A DNA stretch of 64,000 nucleotides, taken from positions 28,738 through 92,737 of the forward strand of contig CAIPTD010000145.1 of assembly GCA_903867885.1 (NCBI GenBank), in the 5' to 3' direction. The stretch comes from an uncultured Ferrovum sp. GTDB taxonomy: Bacteria; Pseudomonadota; Gammaproteobacteria; Burkholderiales; Ferrovaceae. A program made the position numbers and the translations under genes. Below are positions 10,109-20,505 of the stretch, in pieces; position 1 is the first letter of the stretch; the number at the start of each line of letters is the position of its first letter. The notes beneath the pieces are model-generated. The model made no database searches. It saw nothing but the letters and a program-made list of their open reading frames with translations, and was not told the DNA's origin.

Positions 10109-12139
10109 ATGAATCCACTTTTATCGCTAGACGGTTTGCCACGGTTTTCAGAGATTCACCCTAAGCTCATTAGCCCTGCTATTGACGACTTACTAACCCA
10201 ATGTCGTGCTGAAATTGCAGGGCTGCGCAATGCTACTGTTGCACCCTCTTGGGACAATTTTGTGGCCCCGCTCGAAAATGTCTCAGAGCGGCTTGCGCGC
10301 GTATGGGGCCAAGTCAGTCACCTGAATTCCGTGGTGAACACGCCAGAATTGCGTGATGCCTACAATGCCAACCTGCCAAAAGTGGCCTTATTTGGGGCAG
10401 AAATAGCGCAGGATGAAAAGCTTTTTGCACGCTATCAGGCGTTGGCCCAGTCTAGTGAATATCAAGCCTTATCAAAAGCGCAACAGCGTGTAGTAGATAA
10501 TGAAGTGCGTGATTTTCTGTTAGGTGGCGCGGCTCTACCCGAAGATAAAAAGCCCCGCTTTTTGGCTCTGCAAGAAGAACTCTCGCAACTGACTGCTCGC
10601 TTTGATGCCAATCTGATTGATACCACCCGAGCATGGGCGCATTGGGTGGATTCTAAAGAAGACCTAGCTGGCCTCCCTGAGGATGTGATCGAAGCAGCGG
10701 CCCATGCCGCTCAGGCAGAAGGTAAACCGGGCTGGAAATTTACCTTACATGCACCTTCGTACATTCCGGTGATGCAATATGCAGAATCACGACCCTTACG
10801 CGCAGCCTTGTATCGCGGATTTGCTACCCGTGCCTCCGAGTTTGGTAACCCAGATTGGAATAACACGGGTCTGATCGAAAAATTGTTGGCTCTTCGTGCA
10901 GAACAGGCTGAAATGTTGGGCTACGCCAGTTATGCCTCTCTCTCTCTGGTTCCTAAGATGGCGTCTTCCCCTCAGGAGGTGTTAACCTTTTTGCGAGATT
11001 TAGCCGCGCGCGCCAAACCTTATGGCGAAAGGGATATGCAGGAACTCAGAGCGTTTGCTGCACAAGCTTTAGGGCTCGACGATCTCGAACCATGGGATAT
11101 TCTCTTCGTCTCAGAGCGTCTGCGCTCCGAGCGCTACGCCTATTCTGATCAAGAAGTACGACGCTATCTGCCTGAACAACAAGTTCTGGCCGGCCTATTT
11201 GCTTTAATCGAAAAACTATACAAGGTAGTAATCCAAACCGCAGATGCTCCGGTATGGCATACCAATGTTCGCTTCTATGAAATACGCGATCTGCAAGATC
11301 AATTAGTGGGTCAGTTTTATATTGACCTGTATGCACGGGATGGCAAACAAGGCGGGGCATGGATGAATGATGCGATTACGCGTCGGCGCATGCCTCAAGG
11401 CGTGCAAGCCCCCGTGGCTTATCTCACCTGCAATTTCAGTGCGCCCATCGGGGGTCGTCCTGCCACCTTTACCCATGACGAAGTGCTCACTCTGTTCCAT
11501 GAATTTGGACACGGATTGCATCATTTGCTTAGTCGCGTTGATCACTATGCTGTCTCGGGCATTCATGGCGTGGAATGGGATGCCGTAGAACTCCCAAGCC
11601 AGTTTATGGAAAACTTCTGCTGGGAATATGATGTGCTGGCCGGGATGAGTAAACATATCGAAACCGGCGAAGTACTTCCCCGGGATTTATTTGATCGTAT
11701 GCTTGCAGCCCGCAATTTTCAAAGCGGCATGCAAACCTTAAGGCAGATTGAGTTTTCGCTGTTTGATATGCACCTTCATCATGATTTCATTGCATCTAAA
11801 GAAGATTCTGTACTCGATCTCTTAAACCGTATTCGCAAAGAAGTCGCGGTGGTCACCCCTCCTGACTGGCATCGCTTTCCGATGGCGTTTTCTCACATTT
11901 TTTCTGGTGGCTATGCCGCGGGCTACTATAGCTACAAGTGGGCTGAGGTTTTATCGGCTGATGCTTTTAGTCTGTTTGAAGAAAAAGGGGTCATGGACCC
12001 AGAAACGGGAGCGCGCTTCCTCAACGAAATTTTAGCAGTGGGTGGAAGTCGCCCGGCCTTAGAGTCCTTCCAAGCCTTTCGTGGACGGGCGCCGAGCATG
12101 GATGCGCTTCTTCGCCATCACGGTATGGTCGAAGCTTGA
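10109..12139 (+). CDS. prlC: Oligopeptidase A (M3 family); start set at ATG 10109 within the longer ORF
   Basis: TLFHEFGHGLHHLLS HExxH motif; MNPLLSLDGLPRFSEIHPKLISPAIDDLL N-terminus. Confidence 0.95.
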   Translation: MNPLLSLDGLPRFSEIHPKLISPAIDDLLTQCRAEIAGLRNATVAPSWDNFVAPLENVSERLARVWGQVSHLNSVVNTPELRDAYNANLPKVALFGAEIAQDEKLFARYQALAQSSEYQALSKAQQRVVDNEVRDFLLGGAALPEDKKPRFLALQEELSQLTARFDANLIDTTRAWAHWVDSKEDLAGLPEDVIEAAAHAAQAEGKPGWKFTLHAPSYIPVMQYAESRPLRAALYRGFATRASEFGNPDWNNTGLIEKLLALRAEQAEMLGYASYASLSLVPKMASSPQEVLTFLRDLAARAKPYGERDMQELRAFAAQALGLDDLEPWDILFVSERLRSERYAYSDQEVRRYLPEQQVLAGLFALIEKLYKVVIQTADAPVWHTNVRFYEIRDLQDQLVGQFYIDLYARDGKQGGAWMNDAITRRRMPQGVQAPVAYLTCNFSAPIGGRPATFTHDEVLTLFHEFGHGLHHLLSRVDHYAVSGIHGVEWDAVELPSQFMENFCWEYDVLAGMSKHIETGEVLPRDLFDRMLAARNFQSGMQTLRQIEFSLFDMHLHHDFIASKEDSVLDLLNRIRKEVAVVTPPDWHRFPMAFSHIFSGGYAAGYYSYKWAEVLSADAFSLFEEKGVMDPETGARFLNEILAVGGSRPALESFQAFRGRAPSMDALLRHHGMVEA

Positions 12140-12903
12140 AAATTGCCACCTGGAATGTGAACTCTCTGAAGGTACGTCTGCCGCACCTTCAGGATTGGCT
12201 GCTTAGCGCTCATCCCGATGTGATTGCTCTGCAGGAAACCAAGACTGAAGATGCCAATTTTCCGCTAGCCGACATTCAAGCTGCGGGATGGCACGCTGTA
12301 TTTACCGGCCAGAAAACCTATAATGGCGTTGCTCTGATTTCGCGCAAACCTGCTTGCGACGTGACTTTAGGCATTCCTGGCTTTGCTGACGAACAAAAGC
12401 GCGTCATTGCAGGGACTTTTGGCGATGTGCGTGTCATTGGAGCCTATGTCCCCAATGGTCAGAGCTTGGATTCTGACAAATACCAGTACAAATTGAACTG
12501 GCTTGCAGCCTTCAAAGACTACCTAAACGACACGCTAAAGCGATGGCCCAATACAGTAGTAGTGGGCGATTACAATATCGCTCCCGAAGACCGGGATGTG
12601 CACGACCCCAAGGCTTGGGAGGGTGCTGTTTTAGTCAGCCCTGCCGAGCGCGCCGCCTTTCAGGCCATACTGGATCTGGGCTTCCGTGATGGCATGCGTT
12701 TGTTCGAGCAGGCCGACCAAACCTTTACTTGGTGGGATTACCGCGCAGCAGGATTTCGTCGCAATTTAGGTTTGCGAATCGATCACATTTTAATCAGCGA
12801 GGCCTTTGTTCCTTTTTGCACAGCCTGTGAAGTAGACAAAACCCCACGCAAGTTAGAGCGCCCTTCCGATCACGCCCCAGTCTGGGCAGAGTTTAAGGCC
12901 TAA
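12136..12903 (+). CDS. xthA: Exodeoxyribonuclease III
   Basis: MKIATWNVNSLKVRLPHLQDWL, ALQETKTED, GDYNIAPEDRDVHDP, RIDHIL, SDHAPVWAEF; TTG start overlapping prlC stop. Confidence 0.96.
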   Translation: MKIATWNVNSLKVRLPHLQDWLLSAHPDVIALQETKTEDANFPLADIQAAGWHAVFTGQKTYNGVALISRKPACDVTLGIPGFADEQKRVIAGTFGDVRVIGAYVPNGQSLDSDKYQYKLNWLAAFKDYLNDTLKRWPNTVVVGDYNIAPEDRDVHDPKAWEGAVLVSPAERAAFQAILDLGFRDGMRLFEQADQTFTWWDYRAAGFRRNLGLRIDHILISEAFVPFCTACEVDKTPRKLERPSDHAPVWAEFKA

Positions 12904-12907
12904 TTGT

Positions 12908-13879
12908 CTAAGGAGCCTCGGCATGGAGCTCTTCAGTTTGGCGCGTAAAATTAAAGGTACGTGTAATGTCAATCACATCCGCTTGCCTATGCATCTTGGG
13001 GGTAAAGGGACCAAACGGAGCAGACATATAAACAATATTCACGGCCACTTGGTCCAGCGCAGAATCACCTGAACTGTTGTTCACAACTATTTTTTCGACA
13101 GTGCCATCGGATTTAACAGAGGCGGTGACTCTTACTTTTCCGTATACGGGTTCACCATTTCTAGGAGGCGGATAATTCAGGGTACCCACACGCTCAATCT
13201 TCGTTCGATACGCATCCTCATATTGAGCAAATACATAAGCCACGGCCCGCCCGCCTAACTCTTTACGTCGTGGCCTTTTTTGGTATGCATCAAACCGTTT
13301 TGAAATTTCGGCGGCCTCACGCATCAAGGCCTGACCATTTTGGTTGGGATCGATACCCGCCAGCGTTTTGCTTACTTCAGCATCATGGTCAGGTACTAAA
13401 GGGTGATACTGATACTCTTGAGGATTGCTTCGCTTTGAATTGATCTGGGCTTTTTGACTGTCTAACATTTGGCTGGCTTTGATTTGCGTCATAAGCTCCA
13501 GTGCTTCGCGCTCTAAGCGCGCAACCTCCTTTTCTGCTTCAGATGCTTGTCGGGCTAAATCATCATTCATGGCAGCAAGCGGGCTAGACAAGGTGTGATC
13601 CTCATCGGTGTTGCCCCCTCCATTTAAATCATTTTGGGCGCGTAAAGTAGCGTGACTCGGTTCCTCACTTGATTTGCTATTCACCAACACGACTTCCATC
13701 TGCTCCATGTCGTTCATCTTGGGCATGAATTGTTCAAAAGCAAAGCCAAATAAAATGGCTACGTGAACAAGGGCTGAAAGAAGGAGTGCATTGCGCAAAC
13801 TTGACCACGCATTGACCTCCCAACCCTTTTGACGGGCAAGCACAAGCGCACTAGAGGAGCCCAATTGCTCTGCAATCAT
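12908..13879 (-). CDS. TonB-family (energy transducer) protein; start probably ATG 13879
   Basis: N-terminal transmembrane segment, coiled-coil spacer, C-terminal YPPPRNGEPVYGKVRVTASVKSDGTVEKIVVNNSSGDSALDQVAVNIV; ATGA overlap with the upstream gene. Confidence 0.85.
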   Translation of the reverse strand: MIAEQLGSSSALVLARQKGWEVNAWSSLRNALLLSALVHVAILFGFAFEQFMPKMNDMEQMEVVLVNSKSSEEPSHATLRAQNDLNGGGNTDEDHTLSSPLAAMNDDLARQASEAEKEVARLEREALELMTQIKASQMLDSQKAQINSKRSNPQEYQYHPLVPDHDAEVSKTLAGIDPNQNGQALMREAAEISKRFDAYQKRPRRKELGGRAVAYVFAQYEDAYRTKIERVGTLNYPPPRNGEPVYGKVRVTASVKSDGTVEKIVVNNSSGDSALDQVAVNIVYMSAPFGPFTPKMHRQADVIDITRTFNFTRQTEELHAEAP

Positions 13880-15714
13880 GCAAGCGCTCGGTAATGACAA
13901 GTCACCGTGAGCTCCCATAGGTCGGGGTGGCCTAGGTCCACATTGGCTAGGGTGCCGGGAGCGAGTTCGGATGCACCGTGCACTTTCACGATCAGCGGTG
14001 TACCCCTTACTCGGCCCGACCCCTCTCTTAGCATGGTCACGGTTGTCTGCTTCACTTCATTTTGAATCAACCAGCGCAAGGACCAGAAACGTTCCATAGT
14101 GCGCTGAAATTCATTGTAGCTATCGTAGGCAGTTTCGAATGATCGGGCCACCCCTGTTAGCTCACCACCATCGGCCGGCCAAACTGGATCACGCCCTTGC
14201 ACATGAGCTAATAACTGCCATTGGTTGATGAGATCTACATAACGCCGCAAAGGGGACGATGACCATGCATACTGGTTCACACCTAGACCTTGATGAGGAA
14301 GCGCCTCTACCCCTAGGCCAGTTTTCCCATTTACTTGGCTGCGGTAAATGCCCGACATTCCTTTTTCCTTGATCAAACCGCCCCAACTTTGATTCACATG
14401 AATCATCATTTCTGAAACAATTCTATCAATCGGGTTGCCACGCACTCGGGGCACAATTTCTACGCGATGATTCTCCACATAAAAGTTGTAATCGAGTGAG
14501 GGGGGCGAGCGCTCAATATGGCCTCGGGCTAAAGCGCGGCTATTGGCAAGTCGCCATAAAAATGTAAGCTCCTTGGCAAAGGGTATGCCTTCAACCACTC
14601 CTGCAAGGAGGTTTTCTTCTGAGAGTGCTGCTTCGATATTGCCATGCCTTAAATTGGCCGCAATAAAAACTTGTTCCGCACACGTCTCTTCACTCAGAAT
14701 CGTGCAATCCTCTCCATTCACGGTGAGGTATAGCGAGAGCGCAGGGCACCAGCGTCTTTCTGCCAGAGTGAAATGCTCAACTACCGAGTCAGGCAACATG
14801 GTGAATTTATCGCCTGGCATATATACCGTGGACATTCGTCCTCGGGCAAAAGCATCGATCTCAGATCCTGGCGCGATTCCTAATGCAGGCAAGGCGATAT
14901 GAATACCGATTCGCCAATTTCCATCTGGCAAGCCGACCACGCTAAAAGCATCATCAATTTCGGTGGTGGTGACATCATCAATGCTAAAGGCTTCGGCAGA
15001 CGCTTTGGGCAGAACAGAAGCATCAAAGTCCAATATAAAATCTAGATCGGGCTCACCAAACCATTCAAAGATAAAACGCTCCCGATGAAAAGCCAAGGGC
15101 GACTCAAATACCCCGCACTCTGCCAGGAGTTTGGGGAGGGTCATGCCTCGCTCTGTGGCAGAAGTTTCTAGGGCTTTTACTTCAGCCAAATTACGATCGG
15201 GCCGATATAAGAATTCCCGCCATCGCGGCAACCAAGCTTCAGGGAAATGTCCTTGCGATAAAGCCTCTACCCACTCGGTACGTTGTGCTTCTTCGCGTTT
15301 CTTGCGCTCAATGCCTGCTTTTGCGGCGCGTAAATTATCTGGGGTAGCCGGTTTATAACGGCCCTTACCTTTTTTATAGAAGAACATGGGCGAAGCATGC
15401 AGACTCAAAGCTACGGCTACCGACTCTACTGCACTAGGTGCATGCCCAAAATAGTCTTTTGCCAGTTGCTCAAAACCAAAATCGATATCTTGAGGGCAGC
15501 ATTCCCATAGAAAATCGACATCGATTTCTTGTGTCAACCGCTCTGCCTCCCCCATCAAATCCCCCGCGGAAGGGCGTTCAAAGCGCAACAAAACTTGGGC
15601 AGCTTTAATTTTGCCGCGTTTACCGTGGGGAGACTCCACTTGAAGGGCAGCCCCTTGTTCAGCCAACACAATCGAAGCCTTCAGGCCACCGTCTTCTTCA
15701 TGAAACACATTCAT
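13876..15714 (-). CDS. RNB-domain exoribonuclease (RNase II/R-like)
   Basis: FSIDDVTTTEIDDAFSV, MPGDKFTMLPDSVVEHFTL, YAWSSSPLRRYVDLINQWQL. Confidence 0.92.
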   Translation of the reverse strand: MNVFHEEDGGLKASIVLAEQGAALQVESPHGKRGKIKAAQVLLRFERPSAGDLMGEAERLTQEIDVDFLWECCPQDIDFGFEQLAKDYFGHAPSAVESVAVALSLHASPMFFYKKGKGRYKPATPDNLRAAKAGIERKKREEAQRTEWVEALSQGHFPEAWLPRWREFLYRPDRNLAEVKALETSATERGMTLPKLLAECGVFESPLAFHRERFIFEWFGEPDLDFILDFDASVLPKASAEAFSIDDVTTTEIDDAFSVVGLPDGNWRIGIHIALPALGIAPGSEIDAFARGRMSTVYMPGDKFTMLPDSVVEHFTLAERRWCPALSLYLTVNGEDCTILSEETCAEQVFIAANLRHGNIEAALSEENLLAGVVEGIPFAKELTFLWRLANSRALARGHIERSPPSLDYNFYVENHRVEIVPRVRGNPIDRIVSEMMIHVNQSWGGLIKEKGMSGIYRSQVNGKTGLGVEALPHQGLGVNQYAWSSSPLRRYVDLINQWQLLAHVQGRDPVWPADGGELTGVARSFETAYDSYNEFQRTMERFWSLRWLIQNEVKQTTVTMLREGSGRVRGTPLIVKVHGASELAPGTLANVDLGHPDLWELTVTCHYRALA

Positions 15715-17087
15715 ACACCCGACTCCAGTGCTTTCGCCAACATGCCATGAACGCCACCAAAACCACCGTTACTCATCACCACAATCCGATCGCCTGCTTG
15801 CGCCTCACTACAAATTGCTTGCACCAATACATCCAATTCCGCGAAGCACGACGCTTTTTTTCCTAATGGGGATAAGGCTTGTGCTGGATCCCAACCTAGT
15901 CCTTTGGTATAGCAAAAAGTCTTATCCGCTGACTGCAAACTTTGGGCGAGGGCATTCGCCCATACGCCCATTTTCATGGTGTTAGAACGCGGCTCGATCA
16001 CCGCCAATATTCTGCCCTCAGGCGCACGCGAATGCAGGCCCTGAAGGGTTGTTTCGATGGCGGTAGGGTGATGCGCGAAGTCGTCATAGATGGTGATGCC
16101 CCGAACTGTAGCGATGAGTTCCATGCGGCGACGTACCCCCTTGAACCGCGATAAGGCATCGAGCGCCACCTGAGGCGGCACGCCCGCGTGAGCGGCGGCA
16201 GCAATGGCGGCGGCGGCATTAGCACGGTTATGCTCGCCTTGCTGGGCCCATACCGTCTCGCCAGCATAACTCTCTTTAATAGTGAGCACTAACTCTGAGT
16301 CTTTTTTTCCGGCGCTCGCCCACCAGCCAGTCTTCGCATCAAGGTATTCCACCGGCGTCCAACAACCACGGGCCAACACCCGCTGTAGCGCCTCGTTGGC
16401 CTTCGGCACCACCAGTCGACCGGTCTGCGGAACCGTTCTAACCAAATGATGAAACTGGGTTTCGATCGCAGCCAAATCAGCAAAAATATCGGCGTGATCA
16501 AATTCCAAATTATTCAGAATGGCGACCGAAGGACGGTAATGCACAAACTTTGAACGCTTATCAAAAAATGCGGTGTCGTATTCATCGGCCTCAATCACAA
16601 AGGGGGGACGACGGCCATTCAATCCATCACCAAATCCAGGCAGCGCAGCCGATACTCCAAAGTCTTTGGGTACGCCCCCAATCAAGAAACCGGGGGCCAG
16701 CCCTGCCGATTCAAAAATCCAGGCAAGCATGCTGGTCGTGGTGGTTTTACCGTGGGTGCCCGCTACGGCATACACCTCACAACCCCGAAGAATATGCTCA
16801 GCCAGCCATTGGGGGCCCGATATATAGGGTAGCCCTGCATCCAAAATAGCTTCCATCAGTGGGTTGCCGCGGGATACCACATTGCCGACAACAAACAAGT
16901 CCGGCTTAAGTTTTAGCTGATCGGTATCAAAACCTTCATGCAATTCAATACCGATCTGTTCCAGCTGGGTGCTCATAGGGGGATACACCTGCGCATCGCA
17001 ACCTGTCACCTGATGACCAGCCGCTTGGGCGAGACTTGCTAGGCCGCCCATAAAAGTCCCACAAATTCCGAGGATATGAATGTGCAT
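15711..17087 (-). CDS. mpl: UDP-N-acetylmuramate:L-alanyl-gamma-D-glutamyl-meso-diaminopimelate ligase
   Basis: MHIHILGICGTFMGGLASLAQ, VAGTHGKTTTTSMLAW, EADEYDTAFFDKRSKF. Confidence 0.96.
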   Translation of the reverse strand: MHIHILGICGTFMGGLASLAQAAGHQVTGCDAQVYPPMSTQLEQIGIELHEGFDTDQLKLKPDLFVVGNVVSRGNPLMEAILDAGLPYISGPQWLAEHILRGCEVYAVAGTHGKTTTTSMLAWIFESAGLAPGFLIGGVPKDFGVSAALPGFGDGLNGRRPPFVIEADEYDTAFFDKRSKFVHYRPSVAILNNLEFDHADIFADLAAIETQFHHLVRTVPQTGRLVVPKANEALQRVLARGCWTPVEYLDAKTGWWASAGKKDSELVLTIKESYAGETVWAQQGEHNRANAAAAIAAAAHAGVPPQVALDALSRFKGVRRRMELIATVRGITIYDDFAHHPTAIETTLQGLHSRAPEGRILAVIEPRSNTMKMGVWANALAQSLQSADKTFCYTKGLGWDPAQALSPLGKKASCFAELDVLVQAICSEAQAGDRIVVMSNGGFGGVHGMLAKALESGV

Positions 17088-17090
17088 GAA

Positions 17091-18158
17091 TTATTTGCTC
17101 ATGAGGTCTTCGGACTCCAACTGGAGGTACCGATAAAAAAGATTATGGCCATGGTTGGGAGAATAATCATCCCAATCCATGTAAGGAAATACACTCGGCT
17201 GTTGGGTCACTTCTTCAAGGGGAAGACGACGCTCATACAAGCCTCGAGCCTGATGATCGAGGTCACGCAAATACCCTTGCAGTTGGCTAATAGCATCCTG
17301 AATACTGATGAAAGACTGTCGATCCTGCGGGGTCTTTAATTGCATAGCGCGAGAAGAGAGTGCTATAGGCCCATAGGCCGGAACAACCGCATAAGCCTTC
17401 GCCAAGCCATCAAAAGTAAGCGCTTGCTCCCACGCAAGTGGCGAGGTGTCTTGCACCGCAGGGACGCGATGCACGGAGAGCAAAGCTCCAGAAAAAACTA
17501 CCCCTGTTGCCTCATCTCGAATCACCAGATTACCGGGAACCGTGCCCTGAGGGCCTTCTACCACCGAAATCTTACGTCCGGCTAGATTGAATGAGCCCGA
17601 TGGAAACGCATAAGCCGTTGGTAAAACTAAGCGTGTGCCCTTCATGCGATCTTCGCCCAAAACTTGGATCAGCGTCTCTAAGCAGTGATCGCAACGTTGG
17701 GCCATCAGTCGAGGGGTGTGCACCTGCGACCAAATGGGTACGCCTAAATCTTTGAATACTCCATCACCAAATAAGACTTCCTGCGCGGGATGGCTTATCA
17801 GCACATATTGTAATGGCTTATTGGTGACTGTTTTGATGGCATGGATCAGCTCTTGCGCCCGTGCCGCGCTGGAACCTGTATCAATGATCACGACCCCAGT
17901 CTTGCCTACTAAAAACCCCAGATTACCAACCCTACCTAAATTGTTTGCATTCGGAGCGGCGCCATCGCCAGGTAATACATACACACCACGAGCAATTTTT
18001 TGGGCGTGTAACTTGTCGTTATTCGTAGCATGGACAGGGTTTGAGCCAAGGCTCAATAAGGCCGCCAAAAGTGCTAGGCGTCCTGTAATAAAGTGCGTGC
18101 TCCTGAACTGAATAACATGTCGCAAGAGCAATGATGAAGAAGTAAAGGGAAACTGCAT
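17091..18158 (-). CDS. Secreted MBL-fold protein of the quinoprotein-relay (SoxH-like) type with degenerate zinc motifs
   Basis: Overall MBL pattern (GVYVLPG, NLGFLVGKTGVVIIDTGSS) plus CDHCLETL; the HxHxDH region reads SHPAQEV; downstream of xox genes. Confidence 0.7.
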   Translation of the reverse strand: MQFPFTSSSLLLRHVIQFRSTHFITGRLALLAALLSLGSNPVHATNNDKLHAQKIARGVYVLPGDGAAPNANNLGRVGNLGFLVGKTGVVIIDTGSSAARAQELIHAIKTVTNKPLQYVLISHPAQEVLFGDGVFKDLGVPIWSQVHTPRLMAQRCDHCLETLIQVLGEDRMKGTRLVLPTAYAFPSGSFNLAGRKISVVEGPQGTVPGNLVIRDEATGVVFSGALLSVHRVPAVQDTSPLAWEQALTFDGLAKAYAVVPAYGPIALSSRAMQLKTPQDRQSFISIQDAISQLQGYLRDLDHQARGLYERRLPLEEVTQQPSVFPYMDWDDYSPNHGHNLFYRYLQLESEDLMSK

Positions 18159-18191
18159 TGGGCTTTTCCGTAAGGCCGCCCAGTATATCTC

Positions 18192-18222
18192 TGATCATGC
18201 CCTCATACAGGGGGCATGATCA
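18192..18222. repeat. Perfect 11-bp inverted repeat with 9-nt loop between the MBL-fold gene and the small secreted protein gene
   Basis: TGATCATGCCC tcatacagg GGGCATGATCA; no T-tract, so not a typical terminator. Confidence 0.8.
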
Positions 18223-18247
18223 TCAATGAATCAAATCTTAAAACCCC

Positions 18248-18610
18248 TTAAAGGAAGCAGGCGCCTTTCGCTTCAGCCGTAGCCTTTTTAAACTCGGCAT
18301 TTAAACGCTGCCCCATAGGCGTATCGCGAACCACGTTACCGCGCTCACCGGAGATGGTGAAGGCTTTTGCGGCGGTGGTCATATCTACAAACTGATCGTA
18401 GGTATAGTTTTTGGCTAGTTGATCCACTAGGCACGAACACTTTTGTACCATCTCAAAGCGCCCCTTATTGGGGTAATCGTTCATACACTCTTCCACGAAC
18501 TGCACACGTTCTGCGGTGGGGTAGTCATTACCTTCGTGAGCAACTGCATTCAGGGTAAACATACCAAAAGACGCGTGTAGCGCAAGGCAGAGTAAGGTTG
18601 TTTTTTTCAT
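18248..18610 (-). CDS. Uncharacterised small secreted protein, 120 aa, four Cys in the mature part
   Basis: MKKTTLLCLALHASFGMFTLNAVAHEG signal peptide; EECMNDYP, QKCSCLVD, GACFL; abuts neighbouring ORF. Confidence 0.75.
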   Translation of the reverse strand: MKKTTLLCLALHASFGMFTLNAVAHEGNDYPTAERVQFVEECMNDYPNKGRFEMVQKCSCLVDQLAKNYTYDQFVDMTTAAKAFTISGERGNVVRDTPMGQRLNAEFKKATAEAKGACFL

Positions 18611-19369
18611 TTATTTATTCTCCGAGAGGATGAGGTTTTCTTCGATCATGACTTTACCGGTGTTACTGCCCTCACGCATCACAGTTTTTAGGCTGACTAC
18701 ATTACCGGGGACCTGATCTGACACAATGAAGGAGTATGTTTTGTTAGCGAACCGTGTATAGCGCGCTTTAGCTGGATCATCTTTGAATGGATCAATGACG
18801 ATTTCTTCCGCTTTGATGTCTTTTCCATTCCATTTTATTGTGACAGGCTTGATTTCTTTGGTATCAACCAACGCTAAGCGAATGAGTTTGCGATAGTAGT
18901 TGGGACTACCACCGGTGATGCGTTTCATCTCAAGTACATCCCGTTCTAAAAAATACATGATCACAGGATTGCCGTGTGCGTTGTCTACTGGGGGCATTTC
19001 TTTTTTGTGCTCACCCGTCATGAACTCCGTTGATACTTTTCTAGCACCGTCTGCTTTGGAATCGGGGGCACTCACCAGAAGCGTTACTTTGTCTTCAAAT
19101 CCTGCCTCATAGGGGCCGGATTTGGAGAATTTGTAGTTGAGCACCGCGTCGCGATTGGGAAGATTTTTGAGTTGCTCACTCATGAATAAACGTATTTCAG
19201 CAGGCGACAGGGGTTGTTCAGGTGCTTTGGCTGCAGCGCCAGCTACATTGCCTTGCGGCGCATCGGCTGCTAATACCGTGAAAGCCGAGCCCAACAATGC
19301 CAGCAATAGTGTGACTGTAGGTGCAAAACGAGGCTTAGGTGTTGCGATATTTTTTGAGGATACAAACAT
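18611..19369 (-). CDS. Uncharacterised secreted protein
   Basis: 252-aa ORF with signal peptide (LLLALLGSAFTVLAAD); tightly packed in the xox-cluster orientation. Confidence 0.75.
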   Translation of the reverse strand: MFVSSKNIATPKPRFAPTVTLLLALLGSAFTVLAADAPQGNVAGAAAKAPEQPLSPAEIRLFMSEQLKNLPNRDAVLNYKFSKSGPYEAGFEDKVTLLVSAPDSKADGARKVSTEFMTGEHKKEMPPVDNAHGNPVIMYFLERDVLEMKRITGGSPNYYRKLIRLALVDTKEIKPVTIKWNGKDIKAEEIVIDPFKDDPAKARYTRFANKTYSFIVSDQVPGNVVSLKTVMREGSNTGKVMIEENLILSENK

Positions 19370-19405
19370 ATTATCTTGGCTCCGAAATAGAGGGATGAAT
19401 GAGTT

Positions 19406-20443
19406 TTATTTTTGTGGTTTTGCTTCAGTGAGTAGAGATAATTTTGAATCCAACTGAAGCGCAAGATCGGGATCGATTACTTCTAATTTCTGGCGTATGC
19501 TTACCAATTCCTCATCATGACCGCTGGATTGAGCTGCGAGCGCTAACTCATACCAAGCCTCTCCTAATTGTGGCTCGAGGTCTGTTGCTTTTTGAAAAGG
19601 TGGAATTGAATCTTGCGTTGCATGCATTCCGGCATAAGCTTTCCCTAAAGTCAGCCATGCAACTGCAGAACCTGGATCTTGATGTGTCCAATCATTTGCC
19701 AACATTTGCAACTTGGACCAGTCTTTAACTAATTCTAAAAATGCTGCTTGCAGAAATAAAGGCTGTTTTTCATAAGGGGCTTGCCAAACAGGAACTTCGG
19801 CATTGAGTAAGGTAGGCTCTACAAAACCATCCGATGAGCCTAGCCACGTTTTAAAATGATCAACCGGCATGGAGTAATAGCAGTCGCCGGTTCCGCGTAG
19901 CCTAAAAGTTAAAATCCCCACTAACTTTCCTTCAGCGTCAAACAAGCCTCCGCCACTTGATCCTGAATTGAAAGCGGTTGAAGATTTAATGACGGGTGCA
20001 CCAGCATCTGGATACAAACCACGCACCACACCATCAGCAAACTGCAATTCGTAACCGCCCGTGAAGCCCATGGCGATCACACGGTCACCAACGTGAAGCG
20101 TGCTCGATGACCCAACCTCTGCTGGAACGCCCTCCAGTTCAGGCACCTCCAACATGCACAAATCATTGTGTATATCGTGACGTTGTTTTCTAACTGTCAG
20201 TCGCAACCCACTATACAGAACACGAATGAGTGGTGCAGGCCCCGTGACATGGCAACTGGTCACCACGCGCCCGGGAGCTACGATCACACCTGTACCCATG
20301 TTGTAATGATTATCGGGCGCTAAGGCTTCAATCCGAACAGTGGTCATGGCCATGCGCATGAATAAAGCACGGTCAAACTCCACGGCCAACACTGTTTGAG
20401 CGCTAAAAAGCGCAAAGCACGCAGACAGTAAAAAGCGTCTCAT
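19406..20443 (-). CDS. Periplasmic trypsin-like (S1) serine protease with C-terminal TPR-like repeats
   Basis: Signal peptide; VVTSCHVTG (His), HNDLCMLEV (Asp), NSGSSGGGLFD (Ser); AWLTLGKAYAG and AWYELALAAQ TPR-like units. Confidence 0.85.
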   Translation of the reverse strand: MRRFLLSACFALFSAQTVLAVEFDRALFMRMAMTTVRIEALAPDNHYNMGTGVIVAPGRVVTSCHVTGPAPLIRVLYSGLRLTVRKQRHDIHNDLCMLEVPELEGVPAEVGSSSTLHVGDRVIAMGFTGGYELQFADGVVRGLYPDAGAPVIKSSTAFNSGSSGGGLFDAEGKLVGILTFRLRGTGDCYYSMPVDHFKTWLGSSDGFVEPTLLNAEVPVWQAPYEKQPLFLQAAFLELVKDWSKLQMLANDWTHQDPGSAVAWLTLGKAYAGMHATQDSIPPFQKATDLEPQLGEAWYELALAAQSSGHDEELVSIRQKLEVIDPDLALQLDSKLSLLTEAKPQK

Positions 20444-20505
20444 CTTAATAAGCTCCTAGTCATGCACCTGAATCTCAATGGTAAGAAAAAGGTGTATATC
20501 TCCGG

